Source: Caenorhabditis remanei (lineage: Eukaryota > Nematoda > Chromadorea > Rhabditida > Rhabditidae). From it: 64,000 nt of DNA. The translations under genes and the position numbers were made by a program. The notes below the pieces were generated by a model, which saw only the letters and a program-made list of their open reading frames with translations, did no database searches and was not told the DNA's origin. Location: assembly GCF_010183535.1 (NCBI RefSeq), contig NC_071330.1, positions 434,001 through 498,000 of the forward strand, in the 5' to 3' direction. Positions 30,001 to 41,849 of this stretch are shown here, piece by piece. The first letter of the stretch is position 1. Each line of letters begins with the position of its first letter.

Positions 30001-32230
30001 AGAATCGATGCTCAATATCGAACACCCAGGCTCCCTGTTTGGCGGCCAAGTTGGTCATCTCGAGTCCAGCTGCAACATTTTTTTGTACTTGTACTTCAAA
30101 TTTCAGAGAACTTACGATAAGAGACCCAATAGCTGGATTCCGGTCCCTCTCCACCCAACATAAGGAATGCTGGTCCACCGTCCTTGTACCATTGATTGTT
30201 GTGCCAATATCTCTGTTTGAATGTCTTTCCGACGGACGAGTCGAAGTGGTCGAGTGTTTGGGTGAAGGTTCCCGAGACGACAGTGTCGAAGTTGATCTTA
30301 TGGGATACTTCGGACATCTGGAATTACAGTTTCTGAGTAGAACTTCAATTTCTGTACATTTTGAACCTAAAACCAAGGAAAACTGATGAAAATTCTGGAA
30401 GTTACAGATTTTCGAAACATTTAGAAAATATCCGCAAAATCAAATTGCTGTAACTCAGCAAGTTTTAGTGCAAGTTCCACAAAACACACATCTTTAAAAT
30501 CAGCATGCGAAGAGCTTTCATATGAGTATAATCATGCCATGGTTCTAAAAATTTTAAAAAAAATCGCTGCCGTGTAGTCCTCTCGGACAAGATTTCTGCT
30601 CAATTCCTCGTTTTCTCACATTACAAGCTCTCTTAAATTAAATGTTATTGGTTATGCAGTTGTGGACATTCGGATTGACATGCGGACAGACAAACAAACA
30701 ACGGTAAGAATCTAAGCGCTGTGACCTTTTTTGTCACCTTTGCCTACATGGACCCTCAAAAAGTTGGCTATATCTCCCTAGGAGGCGCCCGTACAAAAAA
30801 GTTGTCAACTACAAAAATAGAGATCTAGGTTTGATCTACATATTCATATAAAATTTGGGATACTGTAGAATTGTAATGGACTGCAACTCTATCACGCAGT
30901 AGTATCCCTGATATCCCTGATCCCATTTTCAAATCTACTCACACCTTCTTTTCATTTTTTGTGTTTTCCCCTCAGCGGTTCACTCCTTTCATCCTTTTTC
31001 CTCATTTTTTTTTGCAAATCCCGTCCTACCCTCAGATCCCATTAAAAAGTGGAAGGGTTGTGGTCTTGATGTCCTTTGTCTCGTTTTTTTGGATATCGAA
31101 AGTACGAGAGATGGTTAGACGGTTCATGAGAACTTTTAGACCCCCCTCCCCTATTTGAGAGAAAAAAGTTGGGATACTGTAGCAGTAGATGATGGGGATG
31201 GGAATATACTCTTGAGGTCTCAATACCTCGTAAGTTGTTGCGTCATAACCCAGCGAATCTTACGCAATTTGAAAACGCGCATAGTTGTAAGACTCAGAAA
31301 TGCGGACATCTGGACACACAGACTTACCGGTGGAGTCTTCTTCATACCGCCACGTGGACGACCGCGAATCATGTTACGACGGATGCGTTTCTCCTCGGCC
31401 GGAGCGGCGAACACTTGGCTCAGCACGCATGCTGAAAAAATGGGAAATAATGATGATACAGGAAGAGGGACTGCAACCTAGGATATGAGAATAGTAACCA
31501 CTAGAGTTGCTAGGAATGCGGTTGTGAAATGGCGGAAGATGGAAGACGGAATTAACCCAATCAAAAAAATCTATATTTTCATGCTAGAATAGGATGAAAA
31601 CTATCCAAAACCGGTCCCAAATGTCAAAAAGGCGCAAAAAACGAAAAAATCTAGATTTTTTCCTGATAGCCACTACAGTAACCCGAGAAGAGCAGAAATC
31701 GGGGCCTCCACAAGGGTACAGTGTCCCAGTAACTACAGTAACCAAGACTACAGTAATCCAAAAAAACCGTCATTTCGGTACAGTATCTCCCAACGTACTA
31801 CAGTACTTCTCGCTATGTCTAATCTACAATAAGTGCAATAAGCTACATTAACTGATGCAACACTACAGTAACCAGGACGTGAATACAGTACACTGGTTAT
31901 GACTTAAGTTATCTATGTACGTAACATTACAGTAACCAGGATAAGAGAATAGCATGACTACAGTGACGTCAGTAACTGTCCTACAGTACCACTTGCCTAC
32001 TGTAGGAACTAGAGATTACAGTAACACTGTAGATACAGTACCCATAGACTACAGTACCCCCAGTGACTACAGTACTCCTAGGCTACAGTATCTTAAAGTC
32101 AACTTACCTATTATAGGGGATTTGATGCTACAGTAACACCGGAGGTACAGTACCCCTAAACTACAGTACCCGCTAGACTACAGTATCCCATTCACTCACC
32201 TGCCAACAACAGCACCACCACTTGTCTCAT
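27010..32230 (-). CDS. S28-family serine carboxypeptidase (K12H4.7-like, prolyl carboxypeptidase/TSSP type)
   Basis: Eight exons on the minus strand: 32230-32200, 31431-31328, 30317-30116, 30069-29979, 29293-29058, 29011-28876, 27827-27208 and 27122-27010. All phases join, giving 510 aa. Residues 1-20 (MRQVVVLLLAACVLSQVFA) are a signal peptide followed by a basic pro-segment (EEKRIRRNMIRGRPRGG). The S28 hallmarks are in order: LDHFDSS near 65, GGEGPESSYW, EHRFYGETKPT, nucleophile in GGSYSG (Ser near 187), Asp near 452 in NGDIDPWHALG, and His near 477 in GTAHC. The family cleaves C-terminal or penultimate peptide bonds after Pro or similar residues, in lysosomes, gut lumen or secretions. Introns 2, 4 and 6 are 0.7-1.05 kb and filled with GACAGACA-type repeats; the others are 46-85 bp except intron 1. 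Confidence 0.92.
27829..28875. repeat. Repeat-filled intron 6 of the carboxypeptidase gene
   Basis: 28.03-28.10 and 28.72-28.87 kb hold runs of CAGACAGACAAACAGACAGA and GGACATCCGGACTCACAGAC. 28.37-28.55 kb is a foldback of the TTTTTGTAGTTGACAACTTT family, with arms TTGTAGTTGACAACTTTTTT and AAAAAAGTTGTCAACTACAA and GATCTAGGTTTGATCTACA-like ends. No exon seen. Confidence 0.75.
29294..29978. repeat. Repeat-filled intron 4 of the carboxypeptidase gene
   Basis: 29.31-29.47 kb (TTTCTCGTAAATAACAAATC, TGTCTGTCCAAATGTCTCT, GATGGTCAGAAAATTAG) is one of three copies of a roughly 150 bp unit also at 35.45 and 35.75 kb. 29.59-29.96 kb is dense in TGTCCGGATGTCCAGATGTC / TGTCTGTCTGTGTGTC motifs. Confidence 0.75.
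30318..31327. repeat. Intron 2 of the carboxypeptidase gene with dispersed repeats
   Basis: 30.57 kb repeats GCTGCCGTGTAGTCCTCTCG from 5.38 kb. 30.52 kb has an AGTATAATCATG-type motif shared with 32.68, 32.80 and 61-63 kb. 30.79-30.85 kb carries AAAAAAGTTGTCAACTACAA and TAGGTTTGATCTACATATTC. 30.94-31.2 kb looks non-repetitive. No exon seen. Confidence 0.65.
31432..32199. repeat. CTACAGTA array in intron 1 of the carboxypeptidase gene
   Basis: From about 31670 to 32190 TACAGTA or its complement recurs roughly every 15-30 bases, often as CTACAGTAACC or CTACAGTACCCC. The spacing is irregular and the intervening bases differ, so it is a dispersed-motif array, not a simple tandem repeat. Confidence 0.8.
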
Positions 32231-32420
32231 CCTTGTTTCACAAATTTCTCTTTTTTCCAAAAAAAAGAGGCGAAAAAGTGAAATGAAACAAGAGTCTTTG
32301 TGATAAGGGCACACCTCTTATAGAGAAATTTATCACTGAAACACTTCTAATTCCGTTTTCAGTCAGCACTATCAGCACATTATTAATCAAATAATGATGA
32401 TAATCAGAAAAGGAAAACGG
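32231..32420 (-). promoter_or_regulatory. Candidate carboxypeptidase promoter with GATA sites
   Basis: Within 110 bp upstream of the ATG at 32230 there are GATA-type sites TGATAAGG (32301) and TTATCA (about 32330), plus ACTATCAG near 32368. In C. elegans intestinal genes are commonly driven by ELT-2/ELT-7 through TGATAA sites, so gut expression is a reasonable guess. The TATA-like TCTTATAGAGAAA lies between the two sites. Inference from motifs only. Confidence 0.45.
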
Positions 32421-34400
32421 GAGAGAGACGAAAATTCGTGGCGCAACACTCGATTACTAAATCATCGTTTCAAATTTGACGTACATAATTCCAGAAGGGG
32501 GAAAGTTCAAAATATGAAAAACTGGAAAGATGAAAAGTAATCTGGTGCGCCTTTGACGCGTTTTGAAAAAAAAACTCTTGGTTCCTCTAAGCCAGCGGTT
32601 CTTTTAATCAAAAACCTTACATAACTGCTCCAAAACTCTTGAAATTGCGATTTTTGAAAATCAGCGCGTCGAGACGGTTCAGAAAAGTATAATCACGGAT
32701 AGGATTAGTGCAAATTGGGTCTCGACACGAAAAGTACCGTAGCCTGGGTTATTGTAGTTTTCGTGGCGAGACCCAACTTGAAGCGAATCTGGGCATGATT
32801 ATACTTTTCTGAAAGCTGAAAACGAGCTGAATGTGATGTTGGCAAAAAAAAAATGGAAGGACACTGAGACGCCATAGGCGCGTTCTCGAAAATCATCATT
32901 TGCTGTAAATTTGCTGGAGAACTGTACCGGATATCTGGATGTACAGACAGATAATTTATCGAAATTTTACTCGAAACACCACGATTTCGAGACAACTGGG
33001 GCGCTATTGACGCGTATTTGAACTTGCGGGTGTACCGTTAGTCACTAGTACCTACAGTAACTTTTCGTACTACAGTATCTAGTGGAATGGATATTTGGAT
33101 ACACATCTACACAGACAGACAAACAGACAAACAGAAAGACATCACAACTCTTACATCACTCTGACTCCAACATCTAGGCGAGTCTCGGACCGATAATGTG
33201 CAAAAAAGCGAGAAAATATTGAAATAAGAAAGTTGATTAGAAGAAACTCAGAAAAATTTAATCCGATTATTTTCGTTTTTTTCGGTCACTTTTCTTAGAA
33301 AATCGTTGAAATGAAAAGGGGAAGAAGAAGGAATGGTCAGAGACTATTTTGATTTTTTGGTCACTGTTTTTTTGTGTTTTTTGGCACTGCATAGTTTTAC
33401 TATTTAGAATTTCTGGCCTACCGTTGACGGATATGGACATCCGAAAATTCAGAAACTTTAAAAAATAGTAATAAACCAAGAAATTGATTGGTGCACGGTC
33501 CTCTTCGAAAAAGAAGTGCAAGAAAATTTTTGATCTACTGTCTCAATTCAAAATTTTTTTAGAAACTTGCAGGTCTACAACTGTATTTTCTTTAGTTTTT
33601 AGTAATAAGGTAATTTGTTTTATGGTTTCCAAGAAATCGATCAAACTTCGACAAAAAGTAATTTTTTAAACTGAAATAATATCTGAGACCAGAATTTTTT
33701 GCTTTGAATGGGGGAGGTCGATAATGCTCTCTAAATAATTTCAGAACTAACATTGTGTTCCTTGCGATTTACGCTAAAATTAAAATGAAAAAATGTTGTA
33801 GACCTGCAATTTTCTCAAAATTTTTTGTTTTGTGAGAGTAGATCAATAATTTCCTAGCAGTTGCTTTTTGGGAGACTGGGGAGACCATGCATCGATAGAT
33901 TTCTTGGTTTTTTACTATTTTTTCAAGTTTCTGAATATTTGGATATCCAGATGTCTATTCACCCTATTATTCGCTAAAGGTACGTTAGCGCTTCTAAGAT
34001 AGTGAAACAAAAAAGGCGAGGTGATGTTTAGCATGATTACCGGTGTTTTCTTAATCTGTGGGTCTGTCTACTCTAATATTATATTAACGGAAATTTGTTT
34101 CTCCAAAAAGGACGGAAAATGTTCTCCATCGTTCAAAACATATTCTGGTACATTTCAATCTCGCTGAAACCACTTTTTGGATGACTTCAAAGTTTCTACT
34201 TTTAGCACTGAAATCTCACGAAACCCTGCATAACTTTTTTCAAGAAATCGTTCTGCAAAATTTGACTACATATTCTAAAAGAGCACGTTTTCAGCTTTTT
34301 ATCCATATATAATTCAACCCAGATCTCCAAATTATGTCTGGATGATTCCCTAATAAAGGTAGCTCCAAACTATCCGGTCATTTCTCTCCTCTACCCATGT
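32421..34400. other. Non-coding stretch with repeats
   Basis: 32.52-32.82 kb: an imperfect inverted repeat around AAAAGTATAATCACGG and ATGATTATACTTTTC with GGGTCTCGACACGAAAAG / TCGTGGCGAGACCCAACT arms. 33.10-33.14 kb: CAGACAGACAAACAGACAAA. 33.25-33.95 kb: long AT-rich sequence whose two ends resemble each other inverted (GTAGACCTGCAATTTTCTC at 33.80 and AACTTGCAGGTCTACAACTG near 33.56). No gene supported. Confidence 0.5.
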
Positions 34401-35440
34401 GTCCATTTTGCCTCCGATCTGACACTATTTCAAGTACCCTCCCCCCTCTAGACTGCTCCCGAATACCCCCGTCTGCTCTCACTTCAATTCACCTCTTTCT
34501 TTTCTTCAATCGTCTTCTTCCTTTTCCTCTCTACAAACACTTTTACCGTCACGCCGACTCTCTTCCCAAATAAGAACAAGAAGAAGAAGGAGTCAATTCA
34601 GAGAGTCGGAAAAGTTTTAGAAGTATTTCTGTGTGTTTATTTGAAGGAATCGTGAGCATCTTTAGTTTTCAAGGTTCATCTTTCTAGATTTCTACCTGAT
34701 TCTGAATAACTGAGTGATAGTTTTCCATACATTTCTTTGACTAACAAGGGAGCTACTTTCAGAAAATGTTTGAGAATTTGCTTGACATTGGTTCATAGGT
34801 AGTTTGACCGTTTTGAATACGATAATCACAGAATCTTGTGCCCATTCCTGCTCCGGAGCTCAAAAAATAAGTTTGAAACTTGCTGCGCGCAATTTCGCAT
34901 TTCAAGTTCTAAGAATTTCCTGTGTATTTCCGAAATTACTAGATGAGAGCTTCTTAGTCTGACTATGCGTCTTGTCAGTTCAAAAGTTCAATTGTGATTT
35001 ACTGTAAATACTGTAATTGAAGCATAGATGTTTATATTTTTTGATGGGGGTTACTTGAGTGCACCTTGATTACAGGTGTGGTTCTTAAACTCTCAAAAAC
35101 TAAGACTTTCTGAGACAAAACTGCAATTCTTTAATCATATTTCCGGACAACCGTTTATCCATATGCCTCAATGCTCAAAATTCATCCAGCGCTTTTATTT
35201 TCCGGAAAACTTTGTCCCTTCTTCACATCTTCCAACCCTTCTCTTATTCAGTATGTTTTTAAACTTTGTTCTCCTACTCTCCCTTTCCCTTCTTGAGAAA
35301 ACGAGACTATGAGACCACCTGTCATGAACAAAAAAGAGTGCAACGCAATAGTTGCGATCTTCTTTTTTCTGTATAATATGATGGAATCTGAGAAAACGGA
35401 TAAGAATAACGGAGGGAGGAGGGATACTGTAGCATACGGT
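34401..35440. other. Mostly non-repetitive non-coding sequence
   Basis: 34.42-34.62 kb is pyrimidine-rich (CTTTCTTTTCTTCAATCGTC) and contains facing GCCGACTCTC / GAGAGTCGGA that could form a 35-70 nt hairpin loop. 34.6-35.4 kb shows no repeat I recognise and no coding signal. Possible regulatory DNA of pros-1 or the carboxypeptidase. Confidence 0.35.
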
Positions 35441-36350
35441 GAAATATGTAATGTTAGGAAAATTTCTCGTAACTAACAAATCTGTTCGGATATCTGTCTG
35501 TCCGAATGTCTCTGGAAGCTCCGACTCTCCAAAAACCATTTGAAACCTTTAAAAATGCCATTTATGATATTGTGTGTACATATGTATTCTGTAGTTTTGA
35601 AGATGGTCAGAAACTTAGACTAAGAAGTATAATAGCTATTTCGACTGTTTGTCTGTGTGTCGGTTTGTCCGATTGTCCAAGATTTGTTTGTCCAAAATTT
35701 GAAAAATGAGGGTTAGTTAGGTGAGGGGCTGTAGTTTTAACGGAAGTTTTCTCATAAATAACAAATCTGTTCAGATGTCTGTCTGTCCGAATGTCTATGG
35801 AAGCTTGAGCTATCCAAAAACCATTTGAAATCCTTAAAAATGTCATTTATGCATACCATTTAAATGCATACTGTAGTTTTAATGATGCTAAGAAATTTAA
35901 AGCGTATACTCGCTTTTTTTGACTGTCTGTTGGTGTGTCTGAGTATCCTAATACCCAAAAATTTTTGGTGGGTCGTCAATCTGTGTGTCGGTGTGCCCAG
36001 TGAGTCCAAAATTCCAGTTCGTCATAAAAACAGCAAGGATCGGTACCTGAGCGCTTTTTCTGGTTGCCCGGATGTCTAGATGTCTGTCTGTGTGTCCAGG
36101 TGTCCGAATGTCCAAATGCCCAAAATTCGAGTTTTCTGACAGATTGAATTAGATTTTCTCGAGTTCGAATCATTTATTGGAAGCCGGATGTCTGTCTGTC
36201 TGTCTGTCGACGCGTCCGGATGCCCAAGGCAATATTTCTTCGGTCTATGTATCGGCATGTCCAGAATTCCCAAATTCCAATTTCTCTGTCTGTGTGTCTG
36301 TCTGTCCGGATGTCTATAGTTCCCCAATCCCTCTTTTCTTAAGAAACAAC
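35441..36350. repeat. Tandem copies of a 150 bp unit plus TGTCCGGATGTCTGTC array
   Basis: 35452-35615 and 35745-35900 are two copies of the unit seen at 29.31 kb (GTAACTAACAAATCTGTTCG, CTGTCTGTCCGAATGTCT, CCAAAAACCATTTGAAA). 35.93-36.32 kb is a dense series of TGTCTGTCTGTGTGTC, CCGGATGTC and CAAATGCCC-like units on the plus strand. Confidence 0.75.
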
Positions 36351-36930
36351 TTTTCCCTCACATTAGCCCACTATGGCAACTACTACTACAAAAGTGCAAT
36401 TATTTATATTAGGTAACCATCTCCCCCTCTCTTTCCTTTTCTTGCCTCTCCTCCAGACGGTCATCCAGTTCGTTTTAATTCGTTTCGTCACGCACAACCG
36501 ATTAAATTGCTGCATACTCCTTCTTTCGCTTTTTTTTCCCCATCGTCCTTTAGTCAATCAAATTATTATTATACCATTGCATAATATGCAACTTTTTCGA
36601 GTACTGACCGGCTTTTGTTCAGTTTGAAAACCCAAAATGAGATTTCAGACGTTTTTAGACATAACTTTTCTGAGATTTACATTTTTTCAAGTGTTTATCA
36701 GTTTCTAAGTCTAGAACCGTTCATCTCCTGATCCTATCATCACATGTTCCTCACGCCACCTTGTTATTCACTATTCTCATTTCCAATTACCCTCTAGTTG
36801 TTGCTCTTCTCAATTCGTCCTTGATCTTCACTCCCTTCATAAAATGTTCAGAGGGGGTGTTTATGAACTATATCTCGTTGAGATGCCGAAATAATGTGCT
36901 TGAGAACTATCATGGGATCTACAGTATCCC
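36351..36930. other. Non-repetitive, pyrimidine-rich non-coding stretch
   Basis: Open frames here are low-complexity and hydrophobic by composition. No splice-bounded exon or known motif seen. TACAGTA motifs begin at the right end. Confidence 0.35.
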
Positions 36931-37640
36931 CTGGCTAGAGTAGTCTCAGGCAAAACAACAGCTACAGTAATTTGAAGCATAAAGAAATCCTGATTTCCGT
37001 TATCTGTTATCTTACAGTTGATCTTACAGTACTTCTATCCTCCACTTTACTATATGAGGCCTACAGTAATCTCGAATCAAGTACTTTTTGCAGTTCTTTT
37101 GATTTACAGTACCCCTACCGAGACTCTTATAGTACTGATAGGCTACAATGAACCGACAACGTCTTTAACTTACTGTATTTTCCTAACAATAAGTATTCCA
37201 TCTAAAGTTACAGTGTTTCTAACATATATAACTGACAATCTACAGTACCCCTAACATAACGTATCCTTAACTCACAGTAACAATCCAACACATCTACCTT
37301 ATCACTCAGTATTCTAAATAATGTCTACCAAAAAATGCGCTACAGTCATCTAACCCGCTACAGTACCCTAACCTGTATCCACAGTACCCACCAACCTACA
37401 GGAACCTCAAGCATTCCCAGCCTTGGCTCATATTACAGTAACTTCGAGCATGCTAATCAACAAGGTTAGGCGCAAGGTACACTACCGATTTCTCAAACCT
37501 ACAGTACCCCCCTAACATAGCTACTGTACTCGTTCCGGAATTCTAGTAATCCTGACCTAAAGTGGCTGTTACTTACAGTATACCTGCTAAACCCTCAAAA
37601 ATCATGATTTAAGCATAAGCATTTTTGACATACCGTTTTA
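36931..37640. repeat. Second CTACAGTA array
   Basis: TACAGTA, CTACAGTACCC and TTACAGTAAC recur about 20 times in 700 bp, the same style as at 31.67-32.19 kb. No coding sequence. Confidence 0.75.
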
Positions 37641-38775
37641 CATAACTACACACCCCCACGGCTCTCCCTTCAGCCATACTTAACCTCTTAGCCGATAGCT
37701 ACTCACTCTCTTTTTATTCAAAACCATGTCATCCCTCTAATCCCCCGGACCCCCCGCATCCAACTTCAAAAGTATCCCCCCTTTTTTTGCCTCCCGATAT
37801 CTTCTACCATATACCTACTTGTAACAAAAGGAATGCTCCTTCAAAAAAGCGAGATAATTATGCATTCCGCACAGTATTGTTGCCTCCTTTTTGGTATATA
37901 ATTACGATTTGTAAGAAGAAGGAGAAGAAGACACAGGTTAGCATCTATGAGATGAGTAACACGCGGGACGGTCAACCGGAAGTTGATTCTTATTGTTTCT
38001 TAGCACGGGGAGAGATTTGAAAAGAGAAAAGGAGCCGACATGTGTTGGGACATCCGGACACACAGACAGACAGAAGATACAGTATGAAATCCCTGTTATG
38101 AAATATTTGGGCTGTGTGAGAAATGTTTTGGTCCAAACTTTTTGGAAAAACTTTGAAAATTTCAGTAGAAAATAACTAATTGTGAGAAAAATAGTGATTT
38201 TTCGATTTTTTTGACAATTTTTTACATAAAACACCCGAACTGACAGACACACAGACAGAACTTTGCTACATGTCATGAAACATTCTTACCAGGGATGTGC
38301 TAAAAGTTTTGGGATAGTTTTCGAAAAGAAACCGTTCAGAAATTTAAAAATTTCTGTTGAAACTTTCAAAAATTAAGTAACAAAAATAGTGATTTTTCAA
38401 TTTTTCCTGGTATTTTTTTCGATTTTTTTTGGTTTTTTTGGTAAAAATTTTCAAAACTTTTTTTCGCTCAGCCCTGATTCCGACTAACAGATACAAAGGT
38501 AGGTTGGCGAACTTTCGATTTTTACAGGACATAAGACATCCAGACTGACAGACACACAGACAGAACTTTGGCGCAGTAATCCTGTCATATGGGCATCCGG
38601 ACTAACTACAGTACCCCATATCCCGAAAAAACCGAAATATTTGAAAAAAATTCAAGAAAACTGTCTGAAAAATGAGTTTTTCGGAGACAAAATTTTGAAT
38701 TTTGTATGAAAAATGTAGGTATTTTGAGAATAGACGCGCAGAACTTTTAAAGTACAAAATTAGACATTAAATAGA
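37641..38775. repeat. Repeat pair with CCGGACACACAGACAG ends and AT-rich interior
   Basis: 38.03-38.28 and 38.28-38.60 kb look like two diverged copies of one unit: GACATCCGGACACACAGAC, then AAACTTTTTGGAAAAACTTT-like AT-rich sequence, then CTGACAGACACACAGACAGA ACTTTG (split motif). 37.64-38.0 kb is non-repetitive. Confidence 0.55.
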
Positions 38776-40335
38776 TTAATGAACTTTCGATTTCCCTACA
38801 TAACAGAAATATTTCTTTTATTTTTCGATTGGTCCCCCACTTATAGAATAAGAAAGTGTCAAATGCAGGAGTTCATCATCTTCCTCAAATTCTCCTTCTC
38901 AGAAGGCATTCTTAAGATAAATAAGGAGAAGGGGGTAGGGAGCCTTCAAAATCAGAGGAAACCAATTCATTTTCTTTTCACTCTTAGGGAAGAAAGATTT
39001 TCGAGTTTACTGGAAGATTTTGAGCCCTCGGACAATTTTTTTAATATTTAAACACAGACACTTTCATTCAAAGCGAAATTCCAAAATACCTTTCTGTCGT
39101 TCTGTCGGTTAGTCCGTATGCCCTAGGCAGCCTAACTTTTCCAGTTTCGGTTTTCTAGGCCAACGATGTTTCGTCCTATGGAGGGAAGCTTTAAAAGCAC
39201 GGGTTAGACAAGATTCCTTCGACATGTGACGATCTGTCTGTCCAGATGTCCACAATTTTTTCAGATAGTATAGTTGCTGAAATCTGTCTTAGCGGCTTAA
39301 CTTTGTCATACTTTCTCTTTTATTCTAATAGTCTATAGTCCTGTAGGTTAAACCAGTGAGGGCGTCTACAGAAAAGTGGTCAACTACAAAAAATGAAGCT
39401 CTTGGTTTGTACCACAACATATTTATATTTCATAACATTTGGGCTATTGATGACTTAGTTACAAAACTTCAAAGTTAGATTTTTCAACAAAAATTAGTCC
39501 ATTTGCGATAAAATAATTTTCCCGCGAAGTCTAATGAAGCGCGTTTGCACACCACTTGACAGGTTGAGTCGTTTTATTTTTATTTTTTAAAATTTCGTGG
39601 TATTTTTCTGGAGCGCACATGCTTCTCATATATTTTTCTGTGCAGCAATTGTTCCAATCGTCCATAACTTCTCAGGAAAATAAAATAAGTAAAATTTGTC
39701 AACTAGAAAAATGAAGCTCTATGTTCCGATTTAGTTTTCATTCTCAACAATTTTAGGACTATCTTTCTGAATTTTTCCCCATAACCCCATCATCCATCTT
39801 GATCCCCCGTTTTCCTTCCTATCTTCTCCATCTCCTAAAATCAAATAAATGGTTTTGAAAGAGAGAGAGAGTCTTCCTACTATCCATATTTGTCTAATTG
39901 TTCCCCTTTCCTTCAGTTAGCACATCTGCTCTTCTCTCTTCTCCCCAAATAAGTCAATACGTGGGAGGAGAAGGACTCTCTTACTTCCATAATGCTCTTC
40001 TCCTCAAATTTTTGCTAATCATGAGAAAAAGGAGAAAAAGGAAGTGGTGGGATACTGTAGCTCCCCCTCTTTCCCCATTTCTGAGATAAAAGATGAAAAG
40101 GATATGTAGTAAGGATGGATAGAGGGGATAATTACTGAGATGATGGATAACTTATTGAATAAGTTATCAACCTGTTTTTGAGTACGGCTTCCGCCCTTTG
40201 GGGGACCCCCTTCTTAGTATTCATATCCCCCCCCCCCCTCAGCTGCTCAGCTATGAGGGTAATATGGTAGAGCACTATCCAGTGTCACTACAGAAATAAA
40301 TTCACTGGTCCGGGGATTCATTCCATATTTTGAGT
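38776..40335. other. Non-coding stretch; polypyrimidine and hairpin sequences
   Basis: 39.36-39.45 kb carries a variant of the GTCAACTACAAAAAATGAAG motif. 39.85-39.87 kb is GAGAGAGAGAGAG. 40.13-40.17 kb holds TTGAATAAGTTATCAAC. 40.22-40.24 kb is a C run (CCCCCCCCCCC). Several short frames exist but none has coding character. Confidence 0.4.
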
Positions 40336-40339
40336 ATAC

Positions 40340-40460
40340 AGTATTATCACGGCACACGTCTTACATCCACGCTCTACCGAAACAAAGAAAATAGTGTGCG
40401 AAACTAAGAGGCTCAGGGGAAAAAATATATTTTTCAAGGGGATTTCCGTGGAGCGCAGTT
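40340..40460. repeat. MITE of the GCGCTCTACCGAAA family
   Basis: CACGTCTTACATCCACGCTC and TTTCCGTGGAGCGCAGTTGT are inverted ends about 110 bp apart; the interior matches the MITE at 21.96-22.10 kb (AAAATAGTGTGCGAAACTAA, TTTTTCAAGGGGATTTC). Confidence 0.75.
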
Positions 40461-40534
40461 GTAAGAACGCAAATTTATCGAATTTCGGCCCTCTAGAAAA
40501 CGTTCCTGCTTTCTCAAGAACTATTATCGAAATA

Positions 40535-40650
40535 AAAAAGTTCCGACATTTTTTACCGACGCGTGTTTGCGGCCTCAGTGCAAAATTTCATAATTTACCA
40601 CTAAGTCCGCAAACACGCGTCGGTAAAAAATGTCGGAACTTTTTTGTCGC
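40535..40650. repeat. Short hairpin element with ACGCGTGTTTGCGG arms
   Basis: Left arm AAAGTTCCGACATTTTTTAC + CGACGCGTGTTTGCGG and right arm CCGCAAACACGCGTCG + GTAAAAAATGTCGGAACTTT are perfect inverse complements (about 36 bp each) around a 45 bp loop. Confidence 0.85.
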
Positions 40651-40809
40651 GACAATATTTTGAACTTTTTTGAAATTTTTAATTAAAATACCAATTTCCT
40701 AATGAATCTTTTGATTTAATTCTGAACTATAGTAAAAAATTCGACATTTTCGGAAAATAATTTGAAAAAAATTAAAAAATGTTGTTCAAAAATATTTTGA
40801 ATTTAAACA

Positions 40810-41240
40810 CCGGGCCGACGGGCGGGGCCTGGCTGAGGCGGGCCGGCTTTTTTGAAATATTATGGTACAGACCAAAAACTTCAGTTTTGTAGTCTACCAC
40901 TGTTTTGTACTAACCAAATCTGAAAAGTTATTCGGTTTGAAAAATTGCAACTAAACATTTTTCCAGGAATTTATATCCTTGAAACCAGACTTGTCACGGG
41001 CCGGGCCAAACTCAGGAAAAATCTCGGCCCGGCCCGGCTCTTTTGAAACATTTTGAGTTTTTGATTTTTTTTTTGGAAATTTTAGGAAAAATGTGAATAT
41101 GTATGATAATTTAAGCATTTTTACTCTTATTTTCCGAAAAATTTTAAATAAAATTTGGTAAAAACGGGTTCCCATTTTTTGAAATCAAGAAAAATCTCGG
41201 CCCGGCCCGGCCCGGCCCGATTTTTGACAAGTCTGCTTGA
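40810..41240. repeat. Diverged GC-rich ACTTGTCA elements
   Basis: 41.00-41.24 kb: GACTTGTCACGGGCCGGGCC at the left, CGGCCCGATTTTTGACAAGTC at the right, with an AT-rich interior; same family as 5.11 kb but with a different spacer. 40.81-40.85 kb has another GGGCCGACGGGCGGGGCC scrap. Confidence 0.7.
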
Positions 41241-41845
41241 AACTGATTAGGTTTAACATTTCGTCCTGGTAATGTTATAGTACAACTCTAGATCTTGTAT
41301 TTTTTCATTACTTTTTAGCTCCTCGTATGCTATTATCAGTCCGAAATGTGCCAAATTGATTTTTTTTTGTTGAAAGTGTGAAAACCAGTTTGCTTTTGAA
41401 TTTCGTACCGATGTTATAAACCCAAACGTTTTTAATTTTTTATACTTTTGTAGCTTTAACCTAAATCTTCACTTTTGTAGTTGACAACTTTTTAGTACGA
41501 ATCCTCCTCGCAGAGTTATGAGCGGCCGAAGTGATGACACCCTCAATCACTATCAGTTTTTAGCCTCCTTCACTTATTCGGTCGGACCTTTTTAGCATGA
41601 CTTCATACCAGAAAGTTGTCAACTACAAAAATAAAATTCTGAGTTTGGACATAGTAATCCAATCAAAAATTCAAAGATTCGATTTACTCTAACACCGTAA
41701 CCAGGGCTATTATCTCGACAGTCTTTTTCCCCTTACACGGATTTTCGAGGTTTCTACTCTTGTACTGAACATTTTTGTTTCACTAGTTTTGATTCATTTG
41801 AAGTCAGTATGTAAATCCAAGTGTCCCGATGTCTGTATAGTACCC
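41241..41845. repeat. Foldback of the TTGTAGTTGACAACTTTTT family
   Basis: Arms at 41.47-41.50 kb (TTTTGTAGTTGACAACTTTT) and 41.61-41.63 kb (AAAGTTGTCAACTACAAAAA), separated by about 115 bp. Surrounding DNA is AT-rich without coding signal. Confidence 0.75.
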
Positions 41846-41849
41846 CTTA

